Shown here: positions 30,489-43,150 of the stretch, one piece after another
How positions within the stretch are numbered: the stretch's first letter is position 1
How the letters are laid out: each line of letters begins with the position of its first letter
NCBI GenBank assembly: GCA_030142905.1
Contig: JASJOG010000206.1
Coordinates: 496,001-560,000 of the forward strand
DNA length: 64,000 bases
Direction: 5' to 3'
Source: Heliopora coerulea
Lineage: Eukaryota > Cnidaria > Anthozoa > Scleralcyonacea > Helioporidae
Notes under the pieces: model-generated
Told to the model about the DNA's origin: nothing
Databases searched by the model: none
The model's input: the letters and a program-made list of their open reading frames with translations, nothing else
Made by a program: the position numbers and the translations under genes

Positions 30489-32740
30489 TTATTGCTTTGG
30501 TCGCTATCCTTTAATGAACTTGACCATTTTCTTTACATGAAAAGAACTCACAATTAAACTCTGTAGATCTTCTTCCTGAAGGTGCTTCAAAAACTTTCCA
30601 TCCGCCATTTCTGTCTCAAATGTTTTCACGTAACAGTCCATATGCAAGTTCTTCAGCAACTGAGCAACTTCGTTCACGGTTAAAGGAGACAAGTCGTGAG
30701 GTATCCGTACCAATTCAGCGTACGGATCTTCCACTCCTGATTCCGAATCCTTCGAGCCGGCTGAAATGAGGAAGTGACTTGTATTTATCTTCTCATCATC
30801 ATGGTGCGGTCGAGTTAACAACGTTCAATGACTGGTAGAAAACATATTTGTCGCGATTTACAAGAGGATTTAATTTTTCATAGTCGCCATTCGAGGGAGA
30901 ATTTTGTTTTCCAGTCAGTACGTGAGAAGCGAGTTTCGGCCCAAATACTTCTGTTGTTTTTGCGTATTCACTGTCGCTCGGTTGTGAGACCCGCTTGATT
31001 GGAGGAGTTGAGCTATTTTCCTTCGCTTTTGCAACGGTGGAATTTGTCGAGCATTTTGGGATACGAGGAGGACTCAAGGGTAATTTTGGAAGGACAGCCA
31101 TTACACCATCTGCTATCTCTGACCGACGTAACGCTGGTTTTAGCGATAATAATGGCGGTGCGCTTTGTGATGCCTTTGGGTCATTCGATCGAGATTTGGA
31201 CTCATCTGTGGATCCAGGAGGTACCCTTTGGGGGTCTTCTCTAAGCTTTTGTGGAACTGATTTTAACTTGAGCATGATTGCTGAGGACTCAAAAGGAAGC
31301 ACTGGTGGAGGTTCTGTTTCTTTCGAATTACTTACTGATGGACGGTCTGAAGAACTGTCCACAGCATTTGGTTGACGTGGCTGTAATTGTGATGAGGGAA
31401 CAGATGAAGTACTTTGGAAGCTAGAGAAATCCTTCTGGTCTGATAAATGTAATGTTGGAGGGAAGAGAGGACGGACACTTGAGCATACTTCTGGGACATT
31501 TTTGGGACTCGATGGTGCTTTCAAAAGGGTTTTAGGTGGGATTTTGGAAATATTGTACAGTTCGACAGGCGCACTATGTTCACGGGATCTTGTCGTTGGT
31601 CGAGGAGCGATCGCCGGCTTTGACCCACGTTTTCCCTTTGTAGTCATTGCTTGTTGGTGCTTTGCAGGTCTTTCTGGCGCAACAGGAGTATTTAAAGGAA
31701 CACTTCTGGTATTTGATACCCTGATTTTCGAGGAGGTAGGGCAGGAACGACGTCCTCTTTTGTGTTTGCCATTGATCCTATCCTTGATATGTTGAGAAAT
31801 AGATCTTTGATCGACTCATAGTTGTTTTCTGTAATGGTGTCGCGGCCCCTGATGAAGTTCGACTGTTTATTTTTAATAAATTTAGATGCGTCAAATCCTT
31901 TGTCTAGTGTCGTTATCACCTCTTGATAAGCCTTTTCTTTACTGAGGAACCTTTCGGTGACCGCTACTTTCTCTTCTAAGTCTTTTGGTATCTCGAAGCA
32001 AAACTTTAATTCGACATTGTTATCCACTGTAGTTGTGATGGCCAAAACTTCCTCCATTTCTTTGACTATAGTGACATCCCTGACCTTGGAAAGCCACATC
32101 AGTGACTTATCCTCTGTATTTGCTATGGTGTCACTTTCGGTGGCCAAGAACCGAACTCTTACTGGAAGACCAAACTGATTTTTAAGATCTTTTACACTGT
32201 AGCTCCTCTAGTCAAGGAGCGGCCTAAACTCTGCTGTAAAATTTTTGAAGACAGCGTAAAGATTTGACCAGTTGCAGGGTTCTTAACATTAACATTGTTG
32301 TGTCGCTTGTCGATGTTTGCAATTTCTAAGATTTCTCCTACGCTCGTTTATTTATTGTCGTCCCCAGTCGGAAGTGTGCTGGAAGTGCTTGAAGGTATTT
32401 AGCCTTCGGATAGGTAAACTGCAGGTCTTCCACTTTACATTCGTTGTAATTTACAATCCTTCAGTGCAGGAAGTATTTGAAGTTTGAGCGGACAGTTCAA
32501 AGAAATTACTATTGAGTGTCCGTTGCTATCTTCGCCCTCGAGCTTTTTCTTCACTCTAAGAGCTTGTAGAGTAAGTACTTCGCCATAACCCAGACAAGTG
32601 GAATCCATACCGCCATCATAGCTCCGAACAACACGTACGACTTGTGGGAGCGAGTATTCATCGACAAATTTATCCAAGTTAAAACTTTGTTCACTCCATG
32701 TTAGCGACTCTAGCAGTTCGTTCTGGTTTGTGTAGTTCAG
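30489..32740 (-). pseudogene. Type 3 CABIT-SAM pseudogene, unit 1
   Basis: The expected ATG is gone: the sequence before TNQNELLESLTW reads CTGAAC, and upstream coding-like residues (HRSNSPRLRYLL) come from fused spacer. CABIT N-terminus is at about 32740-32435 (LPQVVRVVRSYDGG; SLNCPLKLQILP), then frame breaks. The second CABIT half and linker are at 32147-31692 and 31647-30799 (a long Pro/Ser-rich stretch with APRPTTRS and PPRIPK). SAM is at 30821-30504 (IPHDLSPLTVNEV to KFIKG), where the conserved Trp codon of the final GWRP motif is TAG. There are several independent lesions. Confidence 0.88.
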
Positions 32741-35098
32741 ATTTCCTTGTTTGCGAAACTGGTTGCACTCCGTGTAGTGTGAATTTTCCAACGAATAAAG
32801 CAAGTATCTGAGTCTTGGAGAGTTTGACCTATGCACTGTGAAAGGGATGGAGAATTTTTTCTTGATCGATCTAGAACGGCTTTTTTTAGTAATTTACATT
32901 GAGTTCATGTAAATTCAAAAAGATGTCAATCAACTTAGATGCCATGATAATAAATATAAAAACATTCTTTTGAAATAGGTCCTTGAAACATTAAAGAAAT
33001 GAAATCGCAGACTTAAAATAAAGCTAGTACCTATCTGATAGTATACAAACACCAGATAACTTTATAAGGGTAGTGCTATACACGCTGGTATGCCACGCCT
33101 ACGCTTAAGGAATTCTAAAAAAGATGAGATTTACGAAATTCAAAATTTGATGTTATTCGTAACACCTTTAGTTTCACGCTGATTCCTGCCTCAGTTGCTG
33201 GCGGGGCCGTGGTAAAATTCATGTAGTATTGTGTTGTTTTTGTATTACTCCAACTGTCTTTGATATTCAGAGGAAAATCGTGATTGTCTTATCGTAATTC
33301 AGGAAGGTTAGAAGTCCAGTTGATCTTATTTTTATTATCATCTGGATGGAAATTCAAACATTAAGTGTTGTAATCTTTGAAAATTGATGTCCAGTTGATT
33401 TAAAGTCAACGATTCGCTTACTGGTACTTCCTGTGGATTCTCTTTCTTGTAGTCAACTTGCTGTTTCTTCCTTGAGCATAAACAACTTCTCTTTTGTTTA
33501 ATGACATGTAGCAAAAGATGGAGTATTTCGATAGAATCTCAATAACATGATTTGTAGACTTTAGATCAAAAATGGTAGTTCCCAAGCCGGTCCGAGAAAG
33601 CTGAAATCTGGCGACTGCCGAATAAAGTGGAGTTCCATTTGGTCATATAAAATTTAATGACTAAAATACTATTGAAATGTGTAATAAAATCGATGCTGTA
33701 GTATAAGTGTGGCTAAACGATTTAATCAATCTTGAAATGTTTAGATTCGGAGACTTTAGCGCGAATCTAGTTAATTTGGACTGCTGAGAATAAAAATTAT
33801 ATTAATGACAAAAATTTGTCGCAAAATAACAAGCCCAGCCAGCGAGCTTGTGGCCATGTCAATAAATCCTTGTTTCCCGTTAGCGTTCTTAGTGCGTGGC
33901 GTACGCTTTAGAAACTAGAACGAGGATATTTTTGTTTATCCTGACTGTTTTATTTCAGTCAGTTACATGAGCTTTTCAGTGATATATGGTATGGTTGATA
34001 TGTTCGGATAACATGCGGGATGTGATGATGTTTTGTCCAAAATGAACCCTGGAGGTCTGCGGTAGTTAAGATCAACGAATTCGGTGAGGATTGGGTCGAT
34101 ACTGGCTGCCTGCGGGGATCACAATGCCATCCATTCAACAACTCAAGAAATAATGATAACTGAACGATTGTCAAGTAATTTTTAGGTATGATATAAAAAA
34201 AGTTGAAGCGTAGTTAAATTACTTCTTCAACGAAAATTGTAATAAAACTAATACAGTGGAAGGAGTATAAAGATTTGCTAACTGAAATCTTACGTTTGCC
34301 TAACCTAGCAGAAAAAAATATTTCTTGAAGTGAATGACGTACCCTATCCCTCCGTAAATCTGACCGTACTCAAAAATAATTTTGGAAAGTGATTTCTTGA
34401 TAAATATTGCACACTAGGAGTCGGGAGTTAGGACAGCACTAAGATATAAATTTAATTAGAAAAGGTATGCTTGAATTCTTGTTGCCCGTAAGTTAGAATG
34501 TTCTGCCTTATGATTATTAGATCAGTAGTGTCATTTGCATAATGATCACCTCTCCATATAAATAAAATCCTACAAAGAACGAGTAGAACTCACCAATTGT
34601 CTCAATCTAATCTTTCTCTTTGTCAAATTTTTAGGAACGTGAATTTGTACTTTTTTAACTGCCTACATACATTAAATATGTTATATATGCACAGATAAAT
34701 ACATGTACATACATACATACATATATACATACATATATACACCCACACATACATACATATATACACACGTATACATTTCCATACATATACAATATTTATC
34801 TCTTATTAACGAGTGTGAGGTCTGCGAAAAAACACGAAAGCATATGCTTTCCCGTACGGGCCAAACAGACGTGATTAATAAGGAAATCATTACATGGCTT
34901 TTTGTTCCTTCATTGCTTTTAACGAATTTTTTAGTTGGTGAGTGAGTGGGTTAAGTTTACTTGCTTGTTTTTACATATTACTTGATGATTTTTGTATCAT
35001 TTCATGTAGTTTTCTACTTAAAATTCTTGTTAAGAAGATTTAACTACTTTTTGGGAAGTTTGTTGGGATAAATAAAGAGGGTCTATATTTACAATACA
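32741..35098. other. Long shared spacer, unit 1
   Basis: No coding sequence. It aligns to about 45425-47794 (unit 2) and about 62118-64000 (unit 3 end). It contains (TACA)n at about 34690-34790, an AACAAGCCCAGCCAGCGAG motif near 33829 that recalls the snap-back repeat leader, and the octamer/TATA pair annotated below. Confidence 0.6.
34533..34567 (+). promoter_or_regulatory. Octamer (ATTTGCAT) plus TATA-like box, candidate promoter
   Basis: ATTTGCAT, the complement of the POU-factor octamer ATGCAAAT, is followed 15 bases later by CCATATAAATAAAA. The pair lies about 540 bases upstream of an orphan SAM fragment. It is present in all three copies of the spacer (also 47182-47216 and 63943-63977), but recent duplication alone would preserve it. 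Confidence 0.25.
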
Positions 35099-35311
35099 AT
35101 GGAAAGTAGCCACTCAACTGCTTTAATGCCTCCGCCTTACTCATCCGGAGAGGACAGTTTGGGCAACATACCTTTTTATCTCTCTACACTATCCCTATAA
35201 GATGTCTTATCATTATTACAGAGAATGAATTTGAACGACGATACAGAGAAGTTTGCCCAAGAACATGTGGATGGAAGTTTGCTGATGGACACACCGGAAG
35301 TACACTCTTAA
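35099..35311 (+). pseudogene. Orphan SAM-domain fragment, unit 2 upstream copy
   Basis: ATG at 35099 opens MESSHSTALMPPPYSS, then a SAM first half (IPFYLSTLSL, a TAA stop, DVLSLLQRMNLNDDTEKF, HVDGSLLMDTPEVHS) and a stop at 35311. The second half of the domain is missing. The 3' end (GACACACC...) is the left edge of the sequence shared with unit 1, so a duplication breakpoint cuts through this fragment. No CABIT sequence lies upstream. It may be the broken end of a further SAM gene. Confidence 0.65.
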
Positions 35312-35632
35312 GTTCTGCTTATTATTCATTCATTTTCCCATTGTTAAGTGGTTGAAAAACACAGCAATCAAACTTGACGAGAACCCTCTTGATTCAGCAA
35401 TCAAATCCCGAATATTCTTGATGTTGTACGTCTATTCGGTTTGGCTATGGTATACTACAACGACTTGTTGTTTATTATAAAACATGAGTGACTTGGAACA
35501 ACAAGTTTTGTAGGAGTGCCCAAGAAGGAGGAAGTTAAATACGCCTGTTGTGGTTGAGGCAGGTTTACGAGAGGGCGAACTGTTGGTGATTATAGCTGTA
35601 TCGTCTTTTAACCTTTCTCGATTTGTCTAGTA

Positions 35633-37339
35633 ATGTCCGTATCGAACGAGGATAAGCTCATTGAGTCACTAATCTGGAGTAAGAAGATGTATAGTTTAGC
35701 AGAATTCGTGGATAAGTACGAGCTACCACAAGTTGTATGCGTCGAAATCGGCTTTTACGGAGGTACTGAGACCACTACGCTGGGAGGCGGTCAAGTCCTT
35801 ACGCTGCATTCCCTACGAAAAACGAATAAAGTGGTGTGTGAAGCGGCCTTTGACAGTGCTGTAGTAATATCTTTAAACTGTCCTTTTAAAGTTGAAGTTC
35901 ATCCTAAACCAAGGGACTGCAGTCATGCCACGGTTACAGTAGACCAACTGATTAATTTGTACAGTCACATAAAGTTCATCCGTGTGTTGGAGGGACATCA
36001 CGATAAGAAACACTCCGAAGAATTATTTGAAATTGACGATGTCCTTAAGATTAAACACATAGACCACGACAAATGTGTAATAACTTGTAAAAACGTAACC
36101 ACCAACCAAAAAGTATCGGTTCCGTTTGATTGCGCGACCTTATTTTCTCCTCTACTCGACCACAGAGAATTTACTGTGGCGGAAGTAAAAGAGAGATTTG
36201 GTTTTCCAGCCAAAGTCCGGTTCTTGGAAAAAAAAAGTGAGCAGCACTTACCTTCGAGAAACGAAGACTCTGCGAAGTTAGTTTCCAGTCTGGGCGAAGT
36301 CACTCTCCTTGAAGAAATTGAAGATACTGTCGTGATTTCGACAACGGTTGGGGGAAACGAGAAAACCAAGATTTGTCTGGAGATTCCGAAAGGGTTGGAT
36401 ATCCAGATTGTAGTAGCTGAAGGGTTTATTAGAGGGGACGAGACGTATCAGAAAATTGTGAAAACACTTGACGAGCGGTTAAACCGAACAAGACTTTCCG
36501 ATTTCGAAAACTTGGATTTCTATCAACATATTGATGCGGTTCAGAAAGGTACAAAAAATCCAGCGACCTTCTCGTCGGTTGAGCCGGCATCAGTTGATGT
36601 CAAACGGCGAGTTGTGGAACTTCGTTTGAAAGAATTTGCCGATCAACCGGTTCCCCATCTGCCTCCAAAAGCTTCAAAATCCGATCAGGACTTTACCTGT
36701 CCTCCTGCACTCCCGCCTAAACCACGTCCAAGGCCAGTCCCCAAAGACAAATCAGCGTCAAACACTAGCTCAAAAGTGATCAATAGTATCAGGAGTTCCG
36801 ACTTTTCAATCAAGTCCCCGGCACGGTTTCCTTCTCCTACGATCCCTAGAAGAAGCAAAAGCCATAGTGATTATGAATACGTCGAAACAATGGTGAAAGT
36901 AGATCAGAATTACGTTGAAGCAACTCCTGACTTACGATACGCACACTTAGATCCAACTTATGTCTCTAGCGACGAGCATGTGTATGAAAAACCACATTGG
37001 GATAAGGAAGAAATACCTCGTAAACCCAATATGCCACAAGCTCAGTTCTCGACAACCACGCCTTCAAAATCACCCGTATTAGAAAAGGAAGAGATCTACC
37101 AAGCAATTGCTCGTATCCCCCAAGACTTGACGGGATTAAGTGTCGAAGACGTCTGTAAAGTATTGGCATACTTAGGCATGGATTGCTACATCAAGACCTT
37201 TGCAAAAGAGTTGGTGGATGGTGACATGCTAACAAGCATGGATCGAGAGTCGCTTGAGTCTTTGAACATGTCGACTTTTCACGTAAAGAAACTCATTAAA
37301 TTCATTGAAGGATGGCGGCCAAGTACTAGCAAATTATAA
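35633..37339 (+). CDS. CABIT-SAM adaptor, type 1 copy in unit 2, 568 aa, intact
   Basis: Same length and start (MSVSNEDKLIESLIW) as the unit 1 and unit 3 copies, with CABIT at about 20-270, a proline patch (PPALPPKPRPRPVP) and SAM at about 494-563. Distinguishing residues are YELPQVV (others YKLPQVV), RPRPVP in the SH3-type patch (others GPKPVP), and PQAQFSTTTPSKSPVLE in a short hypervariable stretch before SAM. YEYVE gives one more tyrosine than unit 1. The post-stop poly(A)-like word is AATAAG instead of AATAAA. The promoter region upstream is shared with units 1 and 3, so expression is expected to be similar. Confidence 0.9.
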   Translation: MSVSNEDKLIESLIWSKKMYSLAEFVDKYELPQVVCVEIGFYGGTETTTLGGGQVLTLHSLRKTNKVVCEAAFDSAVVISLNCPFKVEVHPKPRDCSHATVTVDQLINLYSHIKFIRVLEGHHDKKHSEELFEIDDVLKIKHIDHDKCVITCKNVTTNQKVSVPFDCATLFSPLLDHREFTVAEVKERFGFPAKVRFLEKKSEQHLPSRNEDSAKLVSSLGEVTLLEEIEDTVVISTTVGGNEKTKICLEIPKGLDIQIVVAEGFIRGDETYQKIVKTLDERLNRTRLSDFENLDFYQHIDAVQKGTKNPATFSSVEPASVDVKRRVVELRLKEFADQPVPHLPPKASKSDQDFTCPPALPPKPRPRPVPKDKSASNTSSKVINSIRSSDFSIKSPARFPSPTIPRRSKSHSDYEYVETMVKVDQNYVEATPDLRYAHLDPTYVSSDEHVYEKPHWDKEEIPRKPNMPQAQFSTTTPSKSPVLEKEEIYQAIARIPQDLTGLSVEDVCKVLAYLGMDCYIKTFAKELVDGDMLTSMDRESLESLNMSTFHVKKLIKFIEGWRPSTSKL

Positions 37340-38184
37340 TAAGTGTGTACATGATGTAAAGAGAGAACTTACAGACCTTTGAATTATCTGGTGACCTTTC
37401 ATGTGACTTATCACGTGTGTAGATTTAAGACATCCTGTTACAAAAGCCAAGCCAATCGAAGCTATAGTGTTGTTAAAGCATTGTTTACTTTTTTATGAAG
37501 TTATGTATGATTGCATGAAAATGTCAGGTGCAACGTAGTTATTCATACCCCGGAACATTAGAGAACAAACTTCCTAGTGGCTAATTTTCTTTAATTTCGC
37601 AAAATTCATTAAAAGCAGCTTGTTTCTAGTGTTTTATAGCCTACACTGTAAATAATCGGCAGTTGCGATGAAGTTTTCTTTGAAGGTATGATTGTCCCAG
37701 AAAGGTTTAGGTCTTAATATTTCTGTTTTTTTAAAAATTTACACGAAAAACTTTCTTAATTCTTATTGGTTAGGGGCGGTGCAATTGGAGAACCAAGAAA
37801 AGATATTGCAGCACTAATTTCTCAGACCACAAAACAGATCGATTAGATAAAAAATAAATCCTGAATTCTACGTTAAGCCGATGAAATAAGACCTCTAAAG
37901 TACGGAAAAATGTACAGTATAATAGTTGCAACCGAAAACATTGACCTTACCTTTGAGGAGATTTTCTATAGCGATCTGTTTTAGTCGGTTACATATATCA
38001 CGTTCAACTTGACTCTTGATGTAAATTATTAACTGGTGGGAAATATTTTGTCATTTAATTTGGAATAAATTTTAACTGAATGAATGAATTTACGAACGAA
38101 TGAATGAATGAATGAAATTTTAATGTCCATCTTGAGTTGGAAAATACAGTGGATTTACAAGTGAATTGACATACATGTTGAACA

Positions 38185-38266
<82 letters not shown>

Positions 38267-38269
38267 CAG

Positions 38270-38353
38270 AATTTAGCTTAAAATGTTATTGTCCCAACTC
38301 TGAGTTTCACGCTTGTCGCCGACAAGTTGTGACAATAACATTTTAAGCTAAAT
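38270..38353. repeat. Fold-back palindrome beside (GT)n/(AT)n, unit 2
   Basis: The arm TTTAGCTTAAAATGTTATTGTC pairs with its exact complement after a loop of about 37 bases that contains GAGTTTCACGCTTGTCGCCGACAAG. The unit 3 copy is at 50959-51042. Unit 1 has an unrelated arm sequence at the same place. Confidence 0.8.
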
Positions 38354-38487
38354 ACTGTAAATCCTGCTCTGCCAAATAACCCATTGAGCACTCTTTTCTC
38401 AAGCCAACTCTACCTCGTATATTCTATATTCTATATTCTATTTATATATATATATATTCCATATATATGTATATATATACACACATA

Positions 38488-38880
38488 CATTACAGTCTAT
38501 AAGAACAGACTACTACGTTCTCTTGGTTTGTCTATAGTACTGTATCAACTTGATGTGACAGATTGATAATTGTATGTCCTCTACTGAACTTTTACAGTCT
38601 GTATAGAAAAGACTGCTGCAATCGGTCGGTCTGTTATTGGTGTTTGAGTTTGATATGTTGTTTTATCAGGGCTACGTCACCTTGATATGACGAACTGATA
38701 CATGAATGTTCTCCATAGTACTGCTTGTTGAAATCTACTAGAACATGTTCCTACAGTCTGTCAGTTTGTAGTTCTGTATGAGTTTTATATGTTGCTTTAT
38801 CAGAACTGCGTCACCTTGATATGACAGACTGATACATCTAGTTCTTCGCAGAACTGTTGGTGACTGTTAGAACAGATGAC
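38488..38880. repeat. Degenerate minisatellite, unit 2
   Basis: Counterpart of 26575-26960, with the same imperfect blocks built around CTTGATATGACRRACTGATACAT. Confidence 0.7.
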
Positions 38881-39315
38881 AATGAAGCAACAACTCAAAC
38901 TGACTATGCTGGTACATGTTGATATCGCTTTTACAGGTGTGATTGAACACTCAATGCCACATTTCCACGAAATCTAACATCATGTTATGGTCATGCAATG
39001 TCATCATATCCTTCATATATATATATATACATATATATATATATCGGAATGCTGATGCAATTCCTTTCCATCGTGCTATCATCAGAATTGCTTTTCTCAA
39101 GCGATCAGAAATCAGGTCTCAGACAGAGCGTGTTATTTTGTGCATGTAGGTCGCTTCAAGTCTGTATATAGTCACACTTGTTGATCGCTAAAACTATTTA
39201 GAATGTGCATAAATTAAGAAAATTCTGAATGTGTTTGCTAAAATACGATGTCTAAGATAAAAAGCAACCCCAAAGTCAGACTTTGGAGCACAACTTTATG
39301 AAGCCTTCGTCAACT

Positions 39316-41157
39316 TTAAATTTGCTGTCCTTTTCGGGGCCGCCAACCATTGACAAACTTTAACAACTTTTTCGCATGAAAAAATGTCACTTTTAAAGAC
39401 TTCAAAGATTCAAGGTCCAGATCTTTCAAGATTGGTCCATCTACCATCTCTTCCTCAAAGATCTTTACGTAACCCTCCATGTGTAAACACTTAAGAATAT
39501 GCCCGACATCATCTACTGTCAATTCGGAAAGTTCCTCTGGAATCTAAGAGATTTTCTTGTAAATATCTTCCTTTTCGTCGACTAGCCAACGACTTGATTC
39601 ATCAGAATAATTCCACCTTAGCGTTGAAACTTGATGAAGACGTTCCTGGTCACCTAAGGTCGGCTCCATCTCACCGTTTTCATTCCGCCCGAGATCACTC
39701 GACGTGAAAAGCTTTTGATATTCTGGATTTTCTGGGGTGTGAGGGCGACTGAACTCAGCTAAATCCTCGTATTTTCCTTGATCTTTTATGACATCAACTG
39801 ATTCATATATGGATGAATTAACTTCCTCTACGGCCACGTACCGGTACTGCTGCTCTGGCAATTGTTTGTAACCTGAACTCTCACCGAATGTTCTGTTTGG
39901 AAGATCTCTAGTAAAATAACCAGGCTGGTGAATTAGAGGCATAGATGTTGAAGTCAACTTTTGGGCAATTCCAGACGATTTCTCCAGACACGCTCCGGTC
40001 ATTTGTTTCGAGCTAGTTGTACGCTGCTTCATGGGATGTTGCCAGGATGACTTGGTGGAAATTTGAGGTGCTGGATTTAGGGCATTGTATTTATGAAGCT
40101 TTGAGCGCTGGCGAGTAGACAAATTTGGATTCTCCACTTTCACAACGCTTTTTGAAGACAACGTCGGTAGCGCACCTTCTAATTCAACTGGAGGTCGTGG
40201 AACGATCGCCATATTATCAACGCTTGCATAATCACACTTTGTGACAGCATTTAGGTTTTGGTAAACATTCAGTTGATCAAAATCAGCTAGTTTTGTAACT
40301 TTGAAGCTTGTGTGCAGCGTTCTGACGACCTCCTCGTATCCTTCGTCTCCTTTTATTAACCCCACTGCGACGGCAAAATTTACTGGTACATTTTTCGGGA
40401 GCAGTAGGCAACGTTTGTCATCTAGTTCCCCGCCAACCGTGGTAGAAATGACAGAGGTTTCCATGGTTTCCTTTAGCAGAAAAACCTCTCCTAGCCGCGA
40501 GAGCGTGTTTTTCGAAACCCGACCAAGCGTCGTATTCCCACGGATGTCTCCTCCGTCGTTCATAAAACGTACCCTTGCAGGGAAGCCGAAGGTTGCCTTG
40601 ATTTCCGCCAGAGAATATCTCTGGCAGTTGAGCAACGGGATAAATGTTGCACGACATCTGTAAGTCAGTGTCGTTTGTCGTTTAGTTCTGATGTTTTGGA
40701 AATTGACTAACTTCTTCTTTTTTTCAATCTTCGTTATTTTTAGTAATTCGTCGACTTGAACTGTTTCGTCTTTGTTGTTTCGGCAGTCAGTCTCTGTCTC
40801 GGATGTTTTTACCTTGACGTATTCGAACTCGGGATAAATGTACTTTAAGTCTTGCACCCTACAGTATTCGTACTTGCATTGAAAAGGATAGACTTCAACC
40901 TTTGTGGAACAACCTAATGGAATCGTTATATGCTTACCGAAGCAATCTTTACCGATGACCTTTGAAGTCGAGAAAGTGTCATGCAAGGCGAGAACCTGAT
41001 GAGCACTCAAGCTTGTTTCCTCGTTTTCGTCGTAGTATCCGCCAACGACGCAGACTATTTGAGGCAGTGGGTATTCGTCTATGAACTGAGCCAAACTGTA
41101 CTCTTGCTTGCTCCAGATCAACGATTTGATCAGGTCGTTGTTGTTTGACTCGGCCAT
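39316..41157 (-). pseudogene. Type 2 CABIT-SAM gene in unit 2, nonsense codon before SAM
   Basis: ATG at 41157 (MAESNNNDLIKSLIW) opens 537 codons encoding CABIT (LPQIVCVVGGYYDENEETS; PLGCSTKVEVYP; YSLAEIKATFGFPARVRF) and the full linker (QYRYVAVEEV, KYEDLAEFSRP, PEYQKL). A TAG at about 39544 follows, where the unit 3 copy has CAG (KKIS-Gln-IPEE). The frame then continues through a complete SAM domain (39522-39316). Apart from this it is about 98-99% identical to the intact gene at 52002-53843. It could still make a CABIT-plus-linker protein without SAM, so pseudogene is a cautious label. Five substitutions in the short SAM part, against about seven in the rest, suggest the SAM is no longer under selection. 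Confidence 0.88.
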
Positions 41158-43150
41158 GAATTTGGTAATAAAAGACACCTATAGTCTTTTTGTCTTCTTC
41201 CAGCCCAAATTCTACCGTTTTAGATATTGTCTTTACCCAAATTTGGTTGTTGATATGCTGCTTAAATGTTACTCACTGACGTTTTGAAACAGAAAGCCCA
41301 ATGTTGGAAAGAGGCGTGTGGCGTCGATGGTTAACGAACGGAAGTAGATGATCAAGGAACTACCATAAGTAAAGGACAAATTATACACGAAAGGTATATA
41401 TGTTTGGGTACCGAAAGAGCTTATAATAAAAATTTAACGTGACGACACTTTCGATTGGTTGTTCCATGTGCTCAGTTTCCCAGTGATAACACTGGAATGT
41501 TAATTAACCAATCAAGAAACGTTCTAAGGTTTCAGACTTAAAAAGGAAAATGTTTTCAGTCAACAAATTCAAACTTGTTTCTCTTATTTTAAGTTGTATA
41601 CCAAATTTTAAAAGATTTTTTTCGAGCTTTTTAGGTCTCAGTCGCGTTATGAATGCACTTACAGAGTTGGGCGAGCTCTCATAACGCTAGAGTTATTTTC
41701 GGCTATCGCTTTGAACAATTGTTACGCCTCCAGTCAATACACTTTCAGAATTTCACCACGTGCATCCAAAACTCGACTGAGCACGGAAGACCATGAACGA
41801 TTTCTTAATTATTCCAAATAAGTGAGAATAATAACCAAAAATCATTTGGGATTTCATGAATTGGTTTCATGTAGCCAGGTAGTATTAGAAATGTGTATTC
41901 TGTTATCATTCTATATCTTTTCCTGTAACTCTGGATATTTTTGCAAAGAAATTACAACATGGACACGGTGTTAGGGGATAAAAAAGAGACCAGAAAACCC
42001 ACTCAAACATTCACTTCTCGTTCTTCATTTGTGTCGTTGCATTTCTGAGAGTGAGAGTAAACATATGCTCAAATTGTTGGTGGGGACTTTTCGATAGCTT
42101 GCAGCTTTAATTTCTTGTGATGTTTTGAGTTGTATGCATAATTTCATGTATTTCAATATTTCATATTGAAATATATGAAATATAAGCCCTGAAGGTCTGA
42201 GAAAATGACCGCAGCATTAGAAAACAACACCACCCCAATGCATTGGAATAAGAGAAATCAAGTAGCTTGTTTCAAATTAAATCACTTATCACTAACATCA
42301 TTAACGTGGAAAACACGTGTGAAGTGTGCTAATATTTAAGGGCTTCCTTATATCATTATGACGGAAGCCATACCTACATCAGCCAATCTATTTTCATAAA
42401 ATTCTCCCAATCAATTCCACCTGAAAATCTTAAATTACCCCCTGGGCCAGGGAATTCCACCAAGGAGGAAATTCCCCCGGATAACAATCGCTGTCCTACG
42501 AATTCCTTGCGTAAAACAAATTATAGGAGGACTAGTGGAAGGAAGCGATTAATGAGGCATTAAAGACAGTGTTCAAGATAGCTTCGAGTTTAAACACTCG
42601 TATGTCTTAAGTAGCTTCACTCGACTATTTTGTACGCAAAGATTACTTTGAATTAGAAACAAGTGGACGAGGCCAGTGCAACGAAGTGAAATATCCTTCA
42701 AAAATATTTTGAACAGCCTATCACGAGGTCTGTTGTGCTAACTAGGTTGAAATCAGGAAGTCGGTACCGTCTTTAGAAACTAACGCAATCCAGACATGAC
42801 AATACGACGAACAATATTCCATTTAATAATATATTGCAAGTAACCTCGCGTGTGGCCACAAGTTAACACATATGGTTTTTATTTATTGGAAAGGCACCTT
42901 AACTTGCAACTTCAAAAAAGTATTAAAGCATGACGTATATGCCCGGCTTGTGTAGAGTCGAGTGATGATGCTCAAGTACGAGTTGCTAGCCTGAGTCACT
43001 GGAATCATGATCCAAGCCGAAGTCTTAAACTCAAAAATGCTGGCTATAGAATCCCAGTTCTAATCTCGGATTCTAGAACTTTGCCTTCGGTCATGGTTGC
43101 GCTGACAATATGAAATTATGAACAATGCAATCTCATCTTCAGTTAACTTT
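41158..43150. other. Shared spacer, unit 2
   Basis: No coding sequence. It is nearly identical to 53865-56030 apart from the snap-back insertion there. A small self-complementary patch (TTTCAATATTTCATATTGAAA) lies near 42157. Confidence 0.6.

Larger units (their letters stand above)
19661..35287. repeat. Segmental tandem duplication, unit 1 (15.6 kb)
   Basis: It starts where sequence shared with units 2 and 3 begins (GACACACCGGAAGTAC). It contains the type 1 gene, a LINE insertion, a truncated type 2 gene, a type 3 pseudogene and the long spacer. Relative to unit 2 it has a 3.56-kb LINE and a 0.49-kb repeat added, and about 1.2 kb of the type 2 gene removed. Confidence 0.88.
37340..39315. 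other. Shared intergenic region, unit 2, between convergent genes
   Basis: No coding sequence. It contains the empty site of the unit 1 LINE (37400-37420), (GAAT)n at about 38083-38117, (GT)n/(AT)n at 38187-38257, a palindrome at 38270-38353, the minisatellite at 38488-38880 and (AT)n at about 39018-39045. Confidence 0.7.

Noticed and set aside
30995..31375. Plus-strand ORFs of about 100-130 codons that recur opposite the type 2 and type 3 genes (also 40301-40663, 43654-44055, 52987-53349, 56532-56933)
   Set aside because: They are antisense shadows of CABIT-SAM coding sequence. They recur only because the sense sequence is duplicated, and they contain no recognisable domain.
32741..32836. 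N-terminal extension HRSNSPRLRYLL of type 3 copies as a real protein start
   Set aside because: The frame begins without an ATG in units 1 and 2, and the same DNA is non-coding spacer at about 62.12-62.22 kb in unit 3.
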